Positions 1 through 9,897 of a stretch of DNA of 64,000 nucleotides are shown here, piece by piece. The stretch is from Cryptomeria japonica (taxonomy: Eukaryota > Streptophyta > Pinopsida > Cupressales > Cupressaceae). The notes beneath the pieces were generated by a model. That model saw nothing but the letters and a program-made list of their open reading frames with translations. It had not been told where the DNA came from and did not search any database. Where the stretch lies: the NCBI RefSeq assembly GCF_030272615.1, contig NC_081411.1, positions 41,281,140 through 41,345,139 of the forward strand, read 5' to 3'. The position numbers were made by a program, and so were the translations under genes. How positions within the stretch are numbered: position 1 is the stretch's first letter; each line of letters opens with the position of its first letter.

Positions 1-951
1 CGGGCATACATGCCTGAGCCCCGTGGCATCCTCTAAATCCGACCAAACTATTGGCCAACCCTATCCACCACCTGTCTCTCTAACACATAGGGTGTCCGCC
101 CAATTAGGTACCTCTCCGGAAGGTGTAGGGAAGCTCAACTGCATCATCCTCCCACTGCTCGTAGCCCAGGTATGGTCTCCAGATGACCTCATCTATATCA
201 TCAATCACTTGCCACCAATGCTCTAGCCTGCCAATCCGTGGCTGTGATGTGATCATGTCATACAGATGCACAAAGTTACTTCCATGTCCCCTGCCTCTGA
301 AGTGTATCGGCCTCATCACCGACAGATGCTCGTATGCCCATACCTGCAACAATGTCACTCCACAGCCCAATCCCACTGATCCATGATAAACAAACTTATG
401 AAGCTCATAATACAAATGGGCCAGCACACATGGTCCCCAGGCATATCTGGTGTGCTGCATCACCAGTGTCTCCAGTGCTCCTCCCCAACCCACAGCCAAA
501 CCCCATGTCGCCCTATCTAGACACAGGAACCCACTGATAGCTCCTCCTATCACTACCGATAGCGCTAGTCCTATGGCTGTCATGGTGTCCCATGCCATGT
601 GTCCTGCCCTCATCTCCAGTCCAGGGTCCTGAAACACCTGTCTCAGGGCCTCTTTGTCACCATCTCGATCATATGGGATTAGCTCCCCATCGATTGGTAC
701 CTGCAATATCCTATACACATCCTCTAGGGTAACTGTCATCTCACCCATCGACAGATGAAACGTGCACGTCTCAGAGTGCCATCTCTCAGCTAGCGTAGTC
801 AGCAAACCCATGTTTGCCCAAAACTCAGGCAGATATAGTACATGTCTCAAACCCATCTCCTCGATGGCAGATCTGTCCTCAAGCGACAACTCAGGTCGCA
901 ACCTCTGCGTCGACGGGAATCTCTCCCATGACTCCAACATTGGCAAATACT
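1..951 (-). pseudogene. Plant mobile domain (PMD) protein pseudogene, antisense to a Ty3/gypsy-type element
   Basis: The main open stretch (946 down to 104) gives 280 residues with the PMD signature: LPEFWANMGLL near the start, then a TFHLSMGEMTVTLEDVYRIL block and IDGELIPYD. PMD proteins (MAIN/MAIL family and transposon relatives) are nuclear or transposon-encoded; their biochemistry is unclear. A 3' splice site (TTGACTGTAG) ends at 952, and homologous sequence continues upstream of the first ATG (codons for EYLP), so the exon probably starts at 951. A good 5' splice site (CGGTAAGT, reverse strand) lies at 1759, but the exon-1 frame it would join has a stop, so exon 1 is untranslated or decayed. 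Around 118 the frame shifts; the remaining homologous C-terminus runs off the window edge with two further stops. The gene is antisense to the polypurine tract and LTR at 2150-2171, as in the extra antisense ORFs reported for some plant Ty3/gypsy elements. Family confidence is high; functionality is unlikely. Confidence 0.75.
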
Positions 952-984
952 CCTACAGTCAAGCAAATCAATCATGTTAGTCAT

Positions 985-1263
985 AGTGGCATTCCTTGTT
1001 CATCATAAAATGCTACTTTTTATCTAAATGCATATGGCTATTTACCCTAGTGACACTCACTGTTCATCACAAAGTGTTGCTATTTATCCTAGTGGTACTC
1101 CCTGTTCATCACAAAGTACTACGTGTGTGACACTCACTATTCATCACAAAGTGCTACTCACATTTGCACTCACTGTTCATCACAAAGTGCTACTCATACT
1201 CTAGTACTCCTTGTTCATCACAAAGTACTCTATCTTGGTACTCACTGTTCATCACAAAGTGCC
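985..1263 (-). repeat. Array of seven short hairpins with constant loop and co-varying stems
   Basis: Seven units at 985, 1049, 1091, 1126, 1162, 1203 and 1237 (+ strand). Each has a 15-nt loop of the form CMYTRTTCATCAYAA flanked by complementary arms of 5-9 nt. Arms change together: GGCATT/AATGCT, GACACT/AGTGTT, GGTACT/AGTACT, GCACT/AGTGC. Remaining differences are mainly G-T wobbles or stem-end mismatches. Unit spacing falls from 64 to about 35 bp. The array lies in the putative intron or 5' region of the PMD gene. A degenerate eighth loop occurs near 1336. Confidence 0.8.
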
Positions 1264-1383
1264 TTGATCTATCCTAGTCTTCCTAGAGGACCTGCTTGAG
1301 TGTATCCTCTCAGCAGCTTATCCAATCGACAACGTATGTTCATCACAGAACTGCCAATTTGACTTAGAAGATGCAAATCCACA

Positions 1384-1644
1384 CTTTTTCAAACGCAAAC
1401 GCGCTTACCTGACATAAACGCGCTCAAAAACTGCACAGACGCGCCTGCTTGACATAGACATGCCTATGCTCTGCACAGACGCGTCTGGGAGACACAGACG
1501 TGCCTTCTTGGCACAAACGCGCCTGTCCATCACAGACGTGGCCGCAATTGACGCAGACACGGGTCCAAACGTAGACGCACCTGGCACAAACACAAACGCG
1601 CCTAGCAAACACAGACGCGCCTGGCACCAACGCAGACGCGCCTA
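1384..1644. repeat. CpG-rich minisatellite, ~20-bp units
   Basis: About 13 degenerate units of 19-21 bp share the core ACAGACGCGCCT followed by a variable 6-9 nt spacer. The core is unusually CpG-dense for this AT-rich window. The period is not a multiple of three and no long frame crosses it, so it is not coding. It lies between the hairpin array and the possible 5' splice site of the PMD gene. Confidence 0.8.
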
Positions 1645-2059
1645 AACATTTTTTGACACTTTTTGGACCCTAGTCTAAGCGCATTTATGACCCTATCTAG
1701 CAGGCATTAATGATAAAATTAAATGCATCAAAGTACGAGGAGGTTTGGTGGAACTTACCGGCTCTCCTGCCTCTACTGGCCTCTAAAATCGGCGAACGCG
1801 GTCGAATCTGTGAACGAAAGTCATCGCTGCTGACTGCTGTTGCTCAATTTTCGCTCTGCAATATGCTCTCGTGGATGTGTAGATGACAATGAGGATGTAT
1901 TTTCCCCCGTGGTCTATCTTATAGCCTACCCTAGCCCTCGCCTTCATTTCCCGAGTCAGTCTTCATTATCTCGTGACTTTGTCACTTTATCCGGTCAGTC
2001 CATTCTAGCCTTTCTTTCTTATCAAGAGATTTTCTGCAATCTTTTTCAGACATTTTCAT

Positions 2060-2640
2060 CCAATCTCTCGAGGGGGCATATCATTCCCATTCTGGGGCAT
2101 TTTTGTATCAGTTCATCTTATCTTCTTTGAAACAACGCAACAAGCTGCATTGTCTCAAAGAGGGGCAAAATGTAGACACCTAAAATTGTCCAGTCTAATT
2201 AAATAAATATTTTATTTATTTAATTATCTAAGCTTAATTCTTCTATTAATTAAATAAATCTTTATTTATTTAATTAATTCATTTATCCTCTTCTAGCCTT
2301 ATTTCTCATTTAAATAAATACATTTATTTATTTAAATTATCCTTTTCCTAAATTAAATAAATATTTTTATTTATTTAATTATCCCACTTCTTCTATTAAT
2401 TAAATAAATCTTTATTTATTTAATTAATTCATTAGTCTTTTCTACCCATGACACATGTCATTCATCTCTTAATTCCTACACTACCTACCCCTTTTATTAT
2501 TTTATTATTTCTTTTACCCACCCTCTAATCATAGCCGACCTCCTTTTACACCTCTCAATCTTATCCCTCCATTTCATATAGTGTCTTCTATATAAGGAGA
2601 TGTTTTCTTCATTATCAAACCCTAATGAGCTAATGAATCA
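2060..2640 (+). mobile_element. 3' end of a Ty3/gypsy-type element: polypurine tract and start of 3' LTR
   Basis: A polypurine tract (AAAGAGGGGCAAAA, ending 2170) is followed directly by TGTAGACACC at 2171, the expected TG start of an LTR. The preceding block (CTCTCGAGGGGGCAT at ~2066, then CTTTGAAACAACGC and CATTGTCTCAAAGAGG) recurs before the LTR at 15,084, so the two elements are related. A TATA-like TATATAAGG at 2590 marks a likely LTR promoter. The LTR's 3' end could not be fixed. The element body lies to the left and leaves the window. Confidence 0.7.
2196..2428. repeat. Five AT-rich palindromes in the LTR
   Basis: Near-perfect palindromes at 2196-2226 (13-bp arms, 5-nt loop), 2245-2278, 2308-2337, 2351-2380 and 2395-2428, all built from TTAAATAAAT/ATTTATTTAA. 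The second and fifth are identical in a ~44-bp block including flanks. Looser relatives occur in the LTR at about 15,261-15,385. Confidence 0.85.
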
Positions 2641-4063
2641 ATTTGAGGCAATTGACTACACTACAATCCTACTAGCAACCACATTCCGTTCTTTGTTGAG
2701 CTCTTGTGCACATAAAATCTGAGAGAAAATATATCAAGCAAGATCAATGGAGATAGGAAGAATGGAGATCAAAACCCTATTGGACATGTGATGGTATAAT
2801 CTTTGTGATTTCATTTGATTTGCATTGTCTTAGGTAATCTTCATATGTTATGCTGGATCTTTGTTGTTGTTAGGCTAGGGTTTTGTGGTTGAATTCATTT
2901 AGCCTTTCAATATTGTTATTATTGTTATCCATTTTCACCATATACAGTATTAAGTCTGGGAGTCTTGTATATTTTTTTTAGAGTAGGTTTTCTTTTCGTG
3001 TGTTTTAGTTAGAGGTCTTTTTGAGCCTCGTTCTTAATTTGCCTTGAGTCATTTGAATCATGATCCTGAATGGCTCAAGTAGTTAGTTGCTTGCTTTCTT
3101 TCATTTGCTTTTGGTTTGCCTTTGTTTGGTTTGTTCTTGTGTGCTTTAGCTTAGTTTGCTTTGGGTTTGTTTTTCTTTTGAGTCAGTTGGTCGGTTTGCT
3201 TAGTTTAGGTGTCCTAAGTGGGAACCTTCATTTGTGAGAAAGGTGTTTGCATTGTTTACTCACACACTAGTAAAACTTTGGATCTTATGTTTGGTTCACT
3301 TCTTAGGTATCTATTCATGAAGTGCTTTGAATCCAAGGTTATTCCTCTCTAGGTTTATCATTTGGTTAGGACTTGTACTTGGTTTTTAAGAGAATCACTT
3401 TCTATATCTTGATACCGACATCTTTTGGTTACTATATCCTAACACACTAATAAACTACAAGTCATTATGGTTTTTAGGCAAAGCTGTGATTAGTGAAAAA
3501 TCCAAAGTCTAGCTTCAACACCACTGTAATCGTCAAACCCAAGTGAGCTTCATTGCTTACGAGCCAAAAGGAATTGAAAAAATATGAAAAGAAAAGAATG
3601 CAATATCAAAAGAGAGAAAATGAAAAAAATGAGAAAATCTGAAAAATGAAAAAAAAAAAAAATAAAAAAAATCAAAATTGGCTAATGGGAACATGCAAGT
3701 AACTCCATCAGAGATATGGACGCTCGACTGACAATGGAGAAATATTTGTGAGATTACAACGATAACCTCATTGGGGCTATAGACGTCTAACTAGCAGTGA
3801 GGCTCTATCCAGGATGCTTATGAAGTTTAGACAAACTACGTAGCTAATCACGATGGAATTTAGAAGTTATAATGTTCTTGTTGATGGGAATGAATACATT
3901 TGCACACATGTAGTAATAAAAGACTAAGTGCCCTGATTTGGTTAAAGGTTCTCCTTGCTCTTTGAATACATTTTCTAGTTGATTGATAAGTTGGGTTGAG
4001 TTTTCCGGAGGTTCTAAGTGTCGATTGAGTCTTTATCTTTGAAATGTTCAGGAACATTTATTC
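2641..4063. other. No gene recognised; LTR remainder and element junction
   Basis: T/G-rich then A-rich DNA with no sustained reading frame. An A-rich run (GAAAA/AAAAAAT) at 3575-3675 is low complexity. The segment probably contains the rest of the LTR begun at 2171 and the 3' internal part of the element whose LTR begins at 4078. I could not place the junction. Confidence 0.4.
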
Positions 4064-4130
4064 GAGGTGGCGCTAGATGTTGTGATGTATTCACACATCG
4101 CCCCATTGCAAATGCTCTCCCCCCACTTTT
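4064..4130 (+). mobile_element. Polypurine tract and LTR start of a second element family
   Basis: GAGGTGGCGCTAGA (4064-4077) followed by TGTTGTGATG at 4078 resembles a polypurine tract and LTR start. The block from ATCTTTGAAATGTTC through CATCGCCCCATTGCAAATG is repeated on the opposite strand at about 24,550-24,645, where it reads GGGTGGGGGCTAGA then TGTTGTGACA. Homology stops soon after CAAATG. LTR length is unknown. Confidence 0.55.
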
Positions 4131-4269
4131 TCGCTTTCTAGGTTAGTCCTCTTAGCTTAATTGTTAATTTATTGTTGAATCTTTGCTATTAACCTTTTGT
4201 TCGTAGTGGCTCAGGAGCTGGCCAAGTCTTTCTCTTTGAGATGAAGTGAGATTCAACATTCCCTTTGCC

Positions 4270-5165
4270 TAACCAAGGCATAATCCCTTCCACTTCTCCT
4301 GATCCTATTAGTGGGTGCCCAAACCCAATCACTCCCATTTCCATTTCCATCCATTTCCACCTCCCCTAACACCCTTCACTTCCATTTACCATACCTTCTA
4401 ACTGACCTACCTTCCTATCCTCTATCCTTCATCCACCTTTCATACTCCATGCCTTAACCTCCTTCACATCTCTACATAACCTACCACTTCCATGTCCCTT
4501 ACCTTACATCCCATCTTCTAACCTATACCATTACCTACCTAACCCTCTCCCCATCCTAGTATACTCATCCATTACCCTTCATCTACATTTACACCTACCT
4601 TTGCCCACATCTACATCTTGCACCCTCCTATCTCCATACCCCTTAGCCCACCACATCTTAACCTCCCTACCTACTTAATTATTCTCATTTCCCACCTTTA
4701 TTCCTAATTACCTTCTTCCTACCCACACCTTTCCATCTTATCATCTACCCCCATCCTAGCCTACCCATATCCTATCCCTATCCCTATCCCTATCCCTATC
4801 TTAACCTACCACCCTACCACCATACCCTTTTCCTTTACCTACCAAACTGCACCCAAACCCTTCCTTATCATCTCCCCCCCCCCCCTTTACCACATTTATC
4901 CCCGTTCCTAACTCCTACCTCCCACCGCAACACTTCCTATAACCCGGTATCCACTTTCAATTACCCCTTATACCTCCCACATCCTAAACCTCCCTACACC
5001 TCTGTTGCCCCACGTAGCTCCTATTTCCCTTCATTATCCACACCCTTATGTCTCCCTTTCTTCCAACAACCCATTCCCCCTCTTTCTCCACGTAGCATCT
5101 CCCCTTAACATTCCCCTAACACTTTCCCCATATTCCTCTCATCATCCTTTGGGCCCCACACACAC
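4270..5165. repeat. Strand-asymmetric, G-depleted C/T/A tract
   Basis: About 900 bp of the + strand has very few G residues (CCATTTCC, CTACC and TATCC words), with a CCCTAT run at 4771-4800 and a run of 12 C at 4874-4885. The only frame (5005-5196) is low complexity and I do not call it a gene. An oppositely oriented, C-depleted tract lies at 30,085-30,420. Confidence 0.65.
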
Positions 5166-6442
5166 TCAAAAATGGAGAATCAAACAAGATTTTTAAGGAC
5201 TTTCCTTGTTGGGACCCACTGAGCTTTAGCCTGGGATTTTAAGTGTTTTTAATTACCATGCCACATATTGCTTGGGCCCCACCAAACTCTAAGGTGGAGA
5301 GTTGAAAGTTTTAAGATATTTTTTTAAGAAAAAGAAAAGAAGAAAGCATCCACCTCACCGTTTCCTTGCAAGGTGTGGAGTTAATGATAAGGAAGCTAGC
5401 CCTTGAAATTAAAGATGTGTCCTTTGGAGCAAAACCATTTGGGATTTAAATTCAAATGAAGTAAATCAAAGAAAATTCAAAATCAGAGTATAAAAGAGCA
5501 GAAGAAAATAAGAACATAAAGGAGCAAATCCATATTAGAAATAAGGGAACTCAGATTCGAAATTTATTTCCAGATTTGAGAAAACATTGTTCTCTTTCTA
5601 GTATCTTGATCAAAATATGTTTTTTTCTAGGTCTAATGGGAGAAAGGATGCATGGAGCATGGAACGAAAGAGATCAATCAAGAATTCAATTTTCACATCC
5701 AATACAGGGCGAGTAAAGAACTTAGAAATGCAAATTTTAACAGGGAAGAGTGGTGGATATCCATACAATTCAATCACAGATTCAACTCAATTCAGATCTA
5801 AGTGAAGATCACGTGTGAATTCATATCATATAGGCTGCATCTATACAATGGGATCAGCTTTCAAAGAAGAAAGTGACCTTGATGAGTGCTTGCTCAGTAT
5901 AAGTCCAAGATTGTACAAATGAAGCTTACAAAGCTACTTCAAAATAGATTACACAAACCAAGCCTTAAGGACTGATTTCATGAGTAGTATTCGAACAATG
6001 TAAGAGGAAGAAGTATAACTACACTTGAAAGGGAAGATGAGGCTCACCTAGTTAATGCATACAACAACAATTGTTCAAATTTTGAGATAGAGATCCTCAT
6101 CCTTCGCATCAAAGAATTCATCTCGACATTTTAGTCATCAAAGATCACCCCAAAGACAATTTGGTCCACTCATTATATGATCAAGGAGATTTCTTTTTGA
6201 AACCAGGCTTGAAGAAAAACAATATCAAGTTTTGATACTTAAACAGTGATTGAAAGGACAACGAATTTCTCACTCCTCGACAAGTTTGACCTCCAAGGTG
6301 GCAATATAAAGGTTCAGATTTGAAACTTGAAACATTCTAGTGATTATCCAAGTTCAACCTTGTGCCTTTGAGAATGATATACCGGGTTCAAAACATTTCA
6401 TAAGCTAGCCATTTAGCAAGCAACAAAAGAAGAAAGGAGAAA
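5166..6442. other. No gene recognised
   Basis: AT-rich sequence with only short frames (for example 5617-5805) showing no domain. Style and composition match the element interior that follows. Confidence 0.4.
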
Positions 6443-7331
6443 TTCGCTCAGGTACCTCTCCAAGGTACAGGAGCGAACTAAGATGGATCAATCCTTTGCT
6501 TGCAGGTTGGAATGAAGTCTTGTCCTTAGGATCTCCCAACGTCTCTAGCTTGATATAACTGATATTTTTTTATGAAAATGGAGCTAAGAACTAAGGAATT
6601 TGACTAAAAACCACAAATTCACTTTTGTACCTCTCAAAGGGACATGAGCGAATTCTTCTAAAGCCTCCCTCTTGCTTCAAATTTGAATCAAACTCATGCT
6701 CCAAAGCCTTGATTAACATCTAAGCTTCTTGCTTCCATTTCGCTCCCGACCCTTCCAAAGGTACAAGAGAAAAATCCTTGAAAAGTCCTAATTTCTCACT
6801 CAAGCAATTGGATGAGTCTTGTTAGGGAGAAAATCGACTTGATCATGATGGAAGAAGGATTCAAAACTAGGTTCAAGGTGAAGTATTGAGGAATGAAGAG
6901 TGAATTGAATCAAAAGAAGAATTTTGCTCCTAGCCCTTCCAAAGGTACATGAGCGAAACCTCTTGAAAAGGAGTGATTTGCTAGTTAAGATGTGTTAAAG
7001 GACTTCTTGAAGGTCATTTTAACTTTCAAAACATTCTAAGTATCTTGGAGAACATGATTACTGAGTGTGCTTTCATTTGAAAGGCGAGAGAACTAAGAGC
7101 AACCCCTAGGTCGCTCATGTACCTTCCAAAGGTACATGAGTGAAAAGCATTGAGGATGTGTAATATGATAATGATGGTGTGTTGCAAGTCTTCTTCATGG
7201 TGGTTTCAAATGTTCAAGCATCCTAAACTTCATGCAGATCGTGAGAACTAAGCCTTCTTTCATTTAATATTGATGAAAATTTGACTTATATCCTAGTTCG
7301 CTCATGTCCCTCTCTAAGGTACAAGAACGAA
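6443..7331. repeat. Diverged tandem repeat (~187 bp) each with a 35-nt palindrome
   Basis: Six 35-nt imperfect palindromes related to TTCGCTCATGTACC-loop-GGTACATGAGCGAA start near 6443, 6618, 6738, 6923, 7110 and 7297. The last four are 185-187 bp apart; earlier spacings are 175 and 120. The unit at 7111-7143 pairs 13 of 13 (one G-T). Sequence between palindromes is alignable but diverged (TCTTCATGGTGGTTTCAAA against TCTTGAAGGTCATTTTAAC), so the whole ~187 bp is the repeat unit. No reading frame spans it. Confidence 0.75.
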
Positions 7332-8379
7332 GTTTGTTGAGAGTAAAGTGCTTTGTGATAAACCGAAAAGATAAAGAGAAGACTAAGTGCAAGTTAACTG
7401 AGAAACATTTGATGCATTAATAAACCAATCTCACTTTGGCGGCAAAAGCGAATTCGAATTTTTAAATAGAAGTTGGTCAACACTAAGAGGGATAATTTAC
7501 AATTTTGTTTACACTAGATCAAGTCGGCCTTGCATCCCAAAGACATGTCTCTACCTTAGGCCACATATATAAAGGATTTCATTAGATCATTCTAACATCA
7601 AAACAAAACAACATCTTTTCTATCAACGAATTTTGTAAGCAACTCCAATAGTCGGCGAAAGGAATTGAATCATTAGCAAGGTGAATTTACCATAGTAGCG
7701 ATAATACCATTCTCATAAAGGTGAAATCAGACTTTGAAGGTGCATACCTGATGATCAAGGAAGACATATCTCATCATTAGATAGATCAAATTCACCCTTA
7801 GACAATAAGGATACTTCCTGGACAGTGAATTCACTTATCAAAAGGAGGAATCTCCCCTATAGAAACACATACCAGACCTGCAAATGTAGAATACTAAATC
7901 AAGTCAAAGTGGGAGTGTATAAAGGTTATATATCATGTGAGATTGATACCCATTTGTTTATTTTGCAGGAAGCAAGAAAAGAAATCAAAAGGACCAGGTT
8001 GGAGGAAGATTGGAGTAAGGATCTAAAGGAAGAGATCATGCAATCACCCTAAGGCAAGCAAGCAAGGATGGAAGAAGGACCCAACTAAATCATTAATTCT
8101 CATCATCATCATCACATTAAGCAACTGAATAATGTTGAGTATCAAGAGATATCTCTCAACATCCCTTCATGATGATGAATCAACTCAAGTCTACAAAGCA
8201 CAAGATTAAGGTGGCATCCCAGTCACTACTTCACCAATCTGAGGGTTCCACATCAACATGTCTAGATACAATGTACCTAACTCGCCAGTGATGGCACAAA
8301 CTTCGAGGAACCTACCCTGTCATCTATTGCTCCACACTCATGAAATGTGTTTTTCTCATTGTCTAAGAGACTGTTGTAA
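7332..8379. other. No gene recognised
   Basis: Short frames only (7825-8052). Composition continues that of the repeat series. A CAT-trinucleotide run lies at ~8100-8116. Confidence 0.35.
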
Positions 8380-8480
8380 CAAACCCTAATTAGGGTTTCC
8401 ATCTTGTAATCCTAGCCATTGAATTGTAATGAGATCTCTATATAAAGCTCTGGATCTTCATTTGTAAAGGGTTAATAGTC
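8380..8480 (+). promoter_or_regulatory. LTR-type promoter region
   Basis: AACCCTAATTAGGGTTTCC followed ~45 bp later by CTATATAAAG (about 8437-8446) resembles the U3/R boundary of plant LTRs. No matching second LTR or primer binding site was found, so the parent element is not assigned. Confidence 0.4.
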
Positions 8481-9600
8481 TCTAGTTAGTAAATAGAGGT
8501 TAGAATAGTAGAATAGCAATTAGAGTAGATTAGGAAGAGAAGGCAAGACATTGTTGCCTTTATTGTAAAAGACTTCTTTTTAATTGAAGATATGGTGAAA
8601 TATGTTGTTTCTTTGCAATGTGCATGGTTTCTTGTTGGATCTTCAAGTTTGATGGTAAATGATTAGATTAAATGAAGAAAATTGTTGAATGCACTTGTGT
8701 GGAGTCCGTCTAGTCCATACCAATAGCCTCTTACTGATTGTAAGTGCACCCTGCGTGGTCAACTGGCATAGAATGAGCTGAATCTCAAGTCATTACATGT
8801 CTATTGTTCATGCATTATCTTGAATGGTGATTAGTGTCTGATGGTGTACAATTTGAACATATTCGAAGCATCCCTTAGAAGATCACACTGAGTTGGTGTT
8901 GAATTGTTTAGCCTGATGGTTAGACCCAACCTAGCAGGACTCCAACTAGTCATTCATCCATCTTCTCGCATTCTAGGTCTTAGAGTAGACTTTCTGAGCC
9001 CTGTATCTTTTGATGTTTCTTTATCTTCTAGCCAGTAGATAAGATTCAAGTTCCAGCAGATTAAACACTCAGGCCATCAAATGTAAGTTCCCTTGTGATT
9101 CCAACATAATCACATCAGACCAAATTGAGCTTATCCACAAGTAGAGAACCTACATAACAAAACCTTGAACTTTCTCCGATTGATCTTTCTTCAATATCTT
9201 CAACATTTAGGAACTTTATTCAAGAGAGGATAAGATACCTCTAGGTATTTTATTCTGTATTTGGTCATGTACAAAAGACACATCAACAATACCCTAGGTG
9301 TCTCTTCATAACTTAGGTCATTATCATATCATATTGTAGGCTTGTACCTTAGATCATTTTTCTTTTGCATATATTGTCAAAATTAGGTTTTTGTCATACT
9401 TTAGGATTCAATTCTTTAGATTAAACCCTAAGTTGTTGTTAGGAAGTCTTGACCTCATCCAACATTTTTATTTTGTCAACATCATTTTGTCAAAACCTAG
9501 CTTAGTATCCAAGCATATAGGTGAGACATTGTCATTTTGTCCTTTGTCCTTTTAAGGTCTAGACTTCATTTCAATATCCCAAGGGTCATGTTTTTAGGGT
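8481..9600. other. No gene recognised; LTR-like and leader DNA
   Basis: AT-rich, no sustained frame. It probably represents the end of the LTR-type sequence with the promoter at ~8440 and the start of the untranslated leader of the next element. Confidence 0.35.
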
Positions 9601-9897
9601 TGCATTTCAAAGGTTTGTCCAAACCTCAAAAATAACAAAACATAGGTTGCATTACCATTGCTTAAGATTGCATATCATTTCCAATTTTTTTTGAAATAAT
9701 AACAAAAAAATAGGTTGCACTTAGTTGCATAACATTATCAAACCATACAAATTCAAAGGTCCAAAGCAAGGTCACATTTTCATTGCATTTAGTTGCATAT
9801 AGTTGTCATTCCAAAAATTCAAAAAGTCCAAAAACATAAGTTGCATTGTCATCCTTTTAGGTTGCATTTGTCAATCCCATTAGTTGCATTGCATAGT

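Noticed and set aside
985-1263. CRISPR-like array
   Set aside because: Repeats are short and degenerate, spacers are not unique protospacer-like, and the context is a plant retroelement.
1405-1630. Cys/Arg-rich small protein from the minisatellite
   Set aside because: The ~20-bp period is not a multiple of three, so the repetitive look comes from the DNA repeat.
4771-4800. Interstitial telomere repeat
   Set aside because: The unit is CCCTAT, not the plant CCCTAAA, and only about five copies occur in a generally C/T-rich tract.
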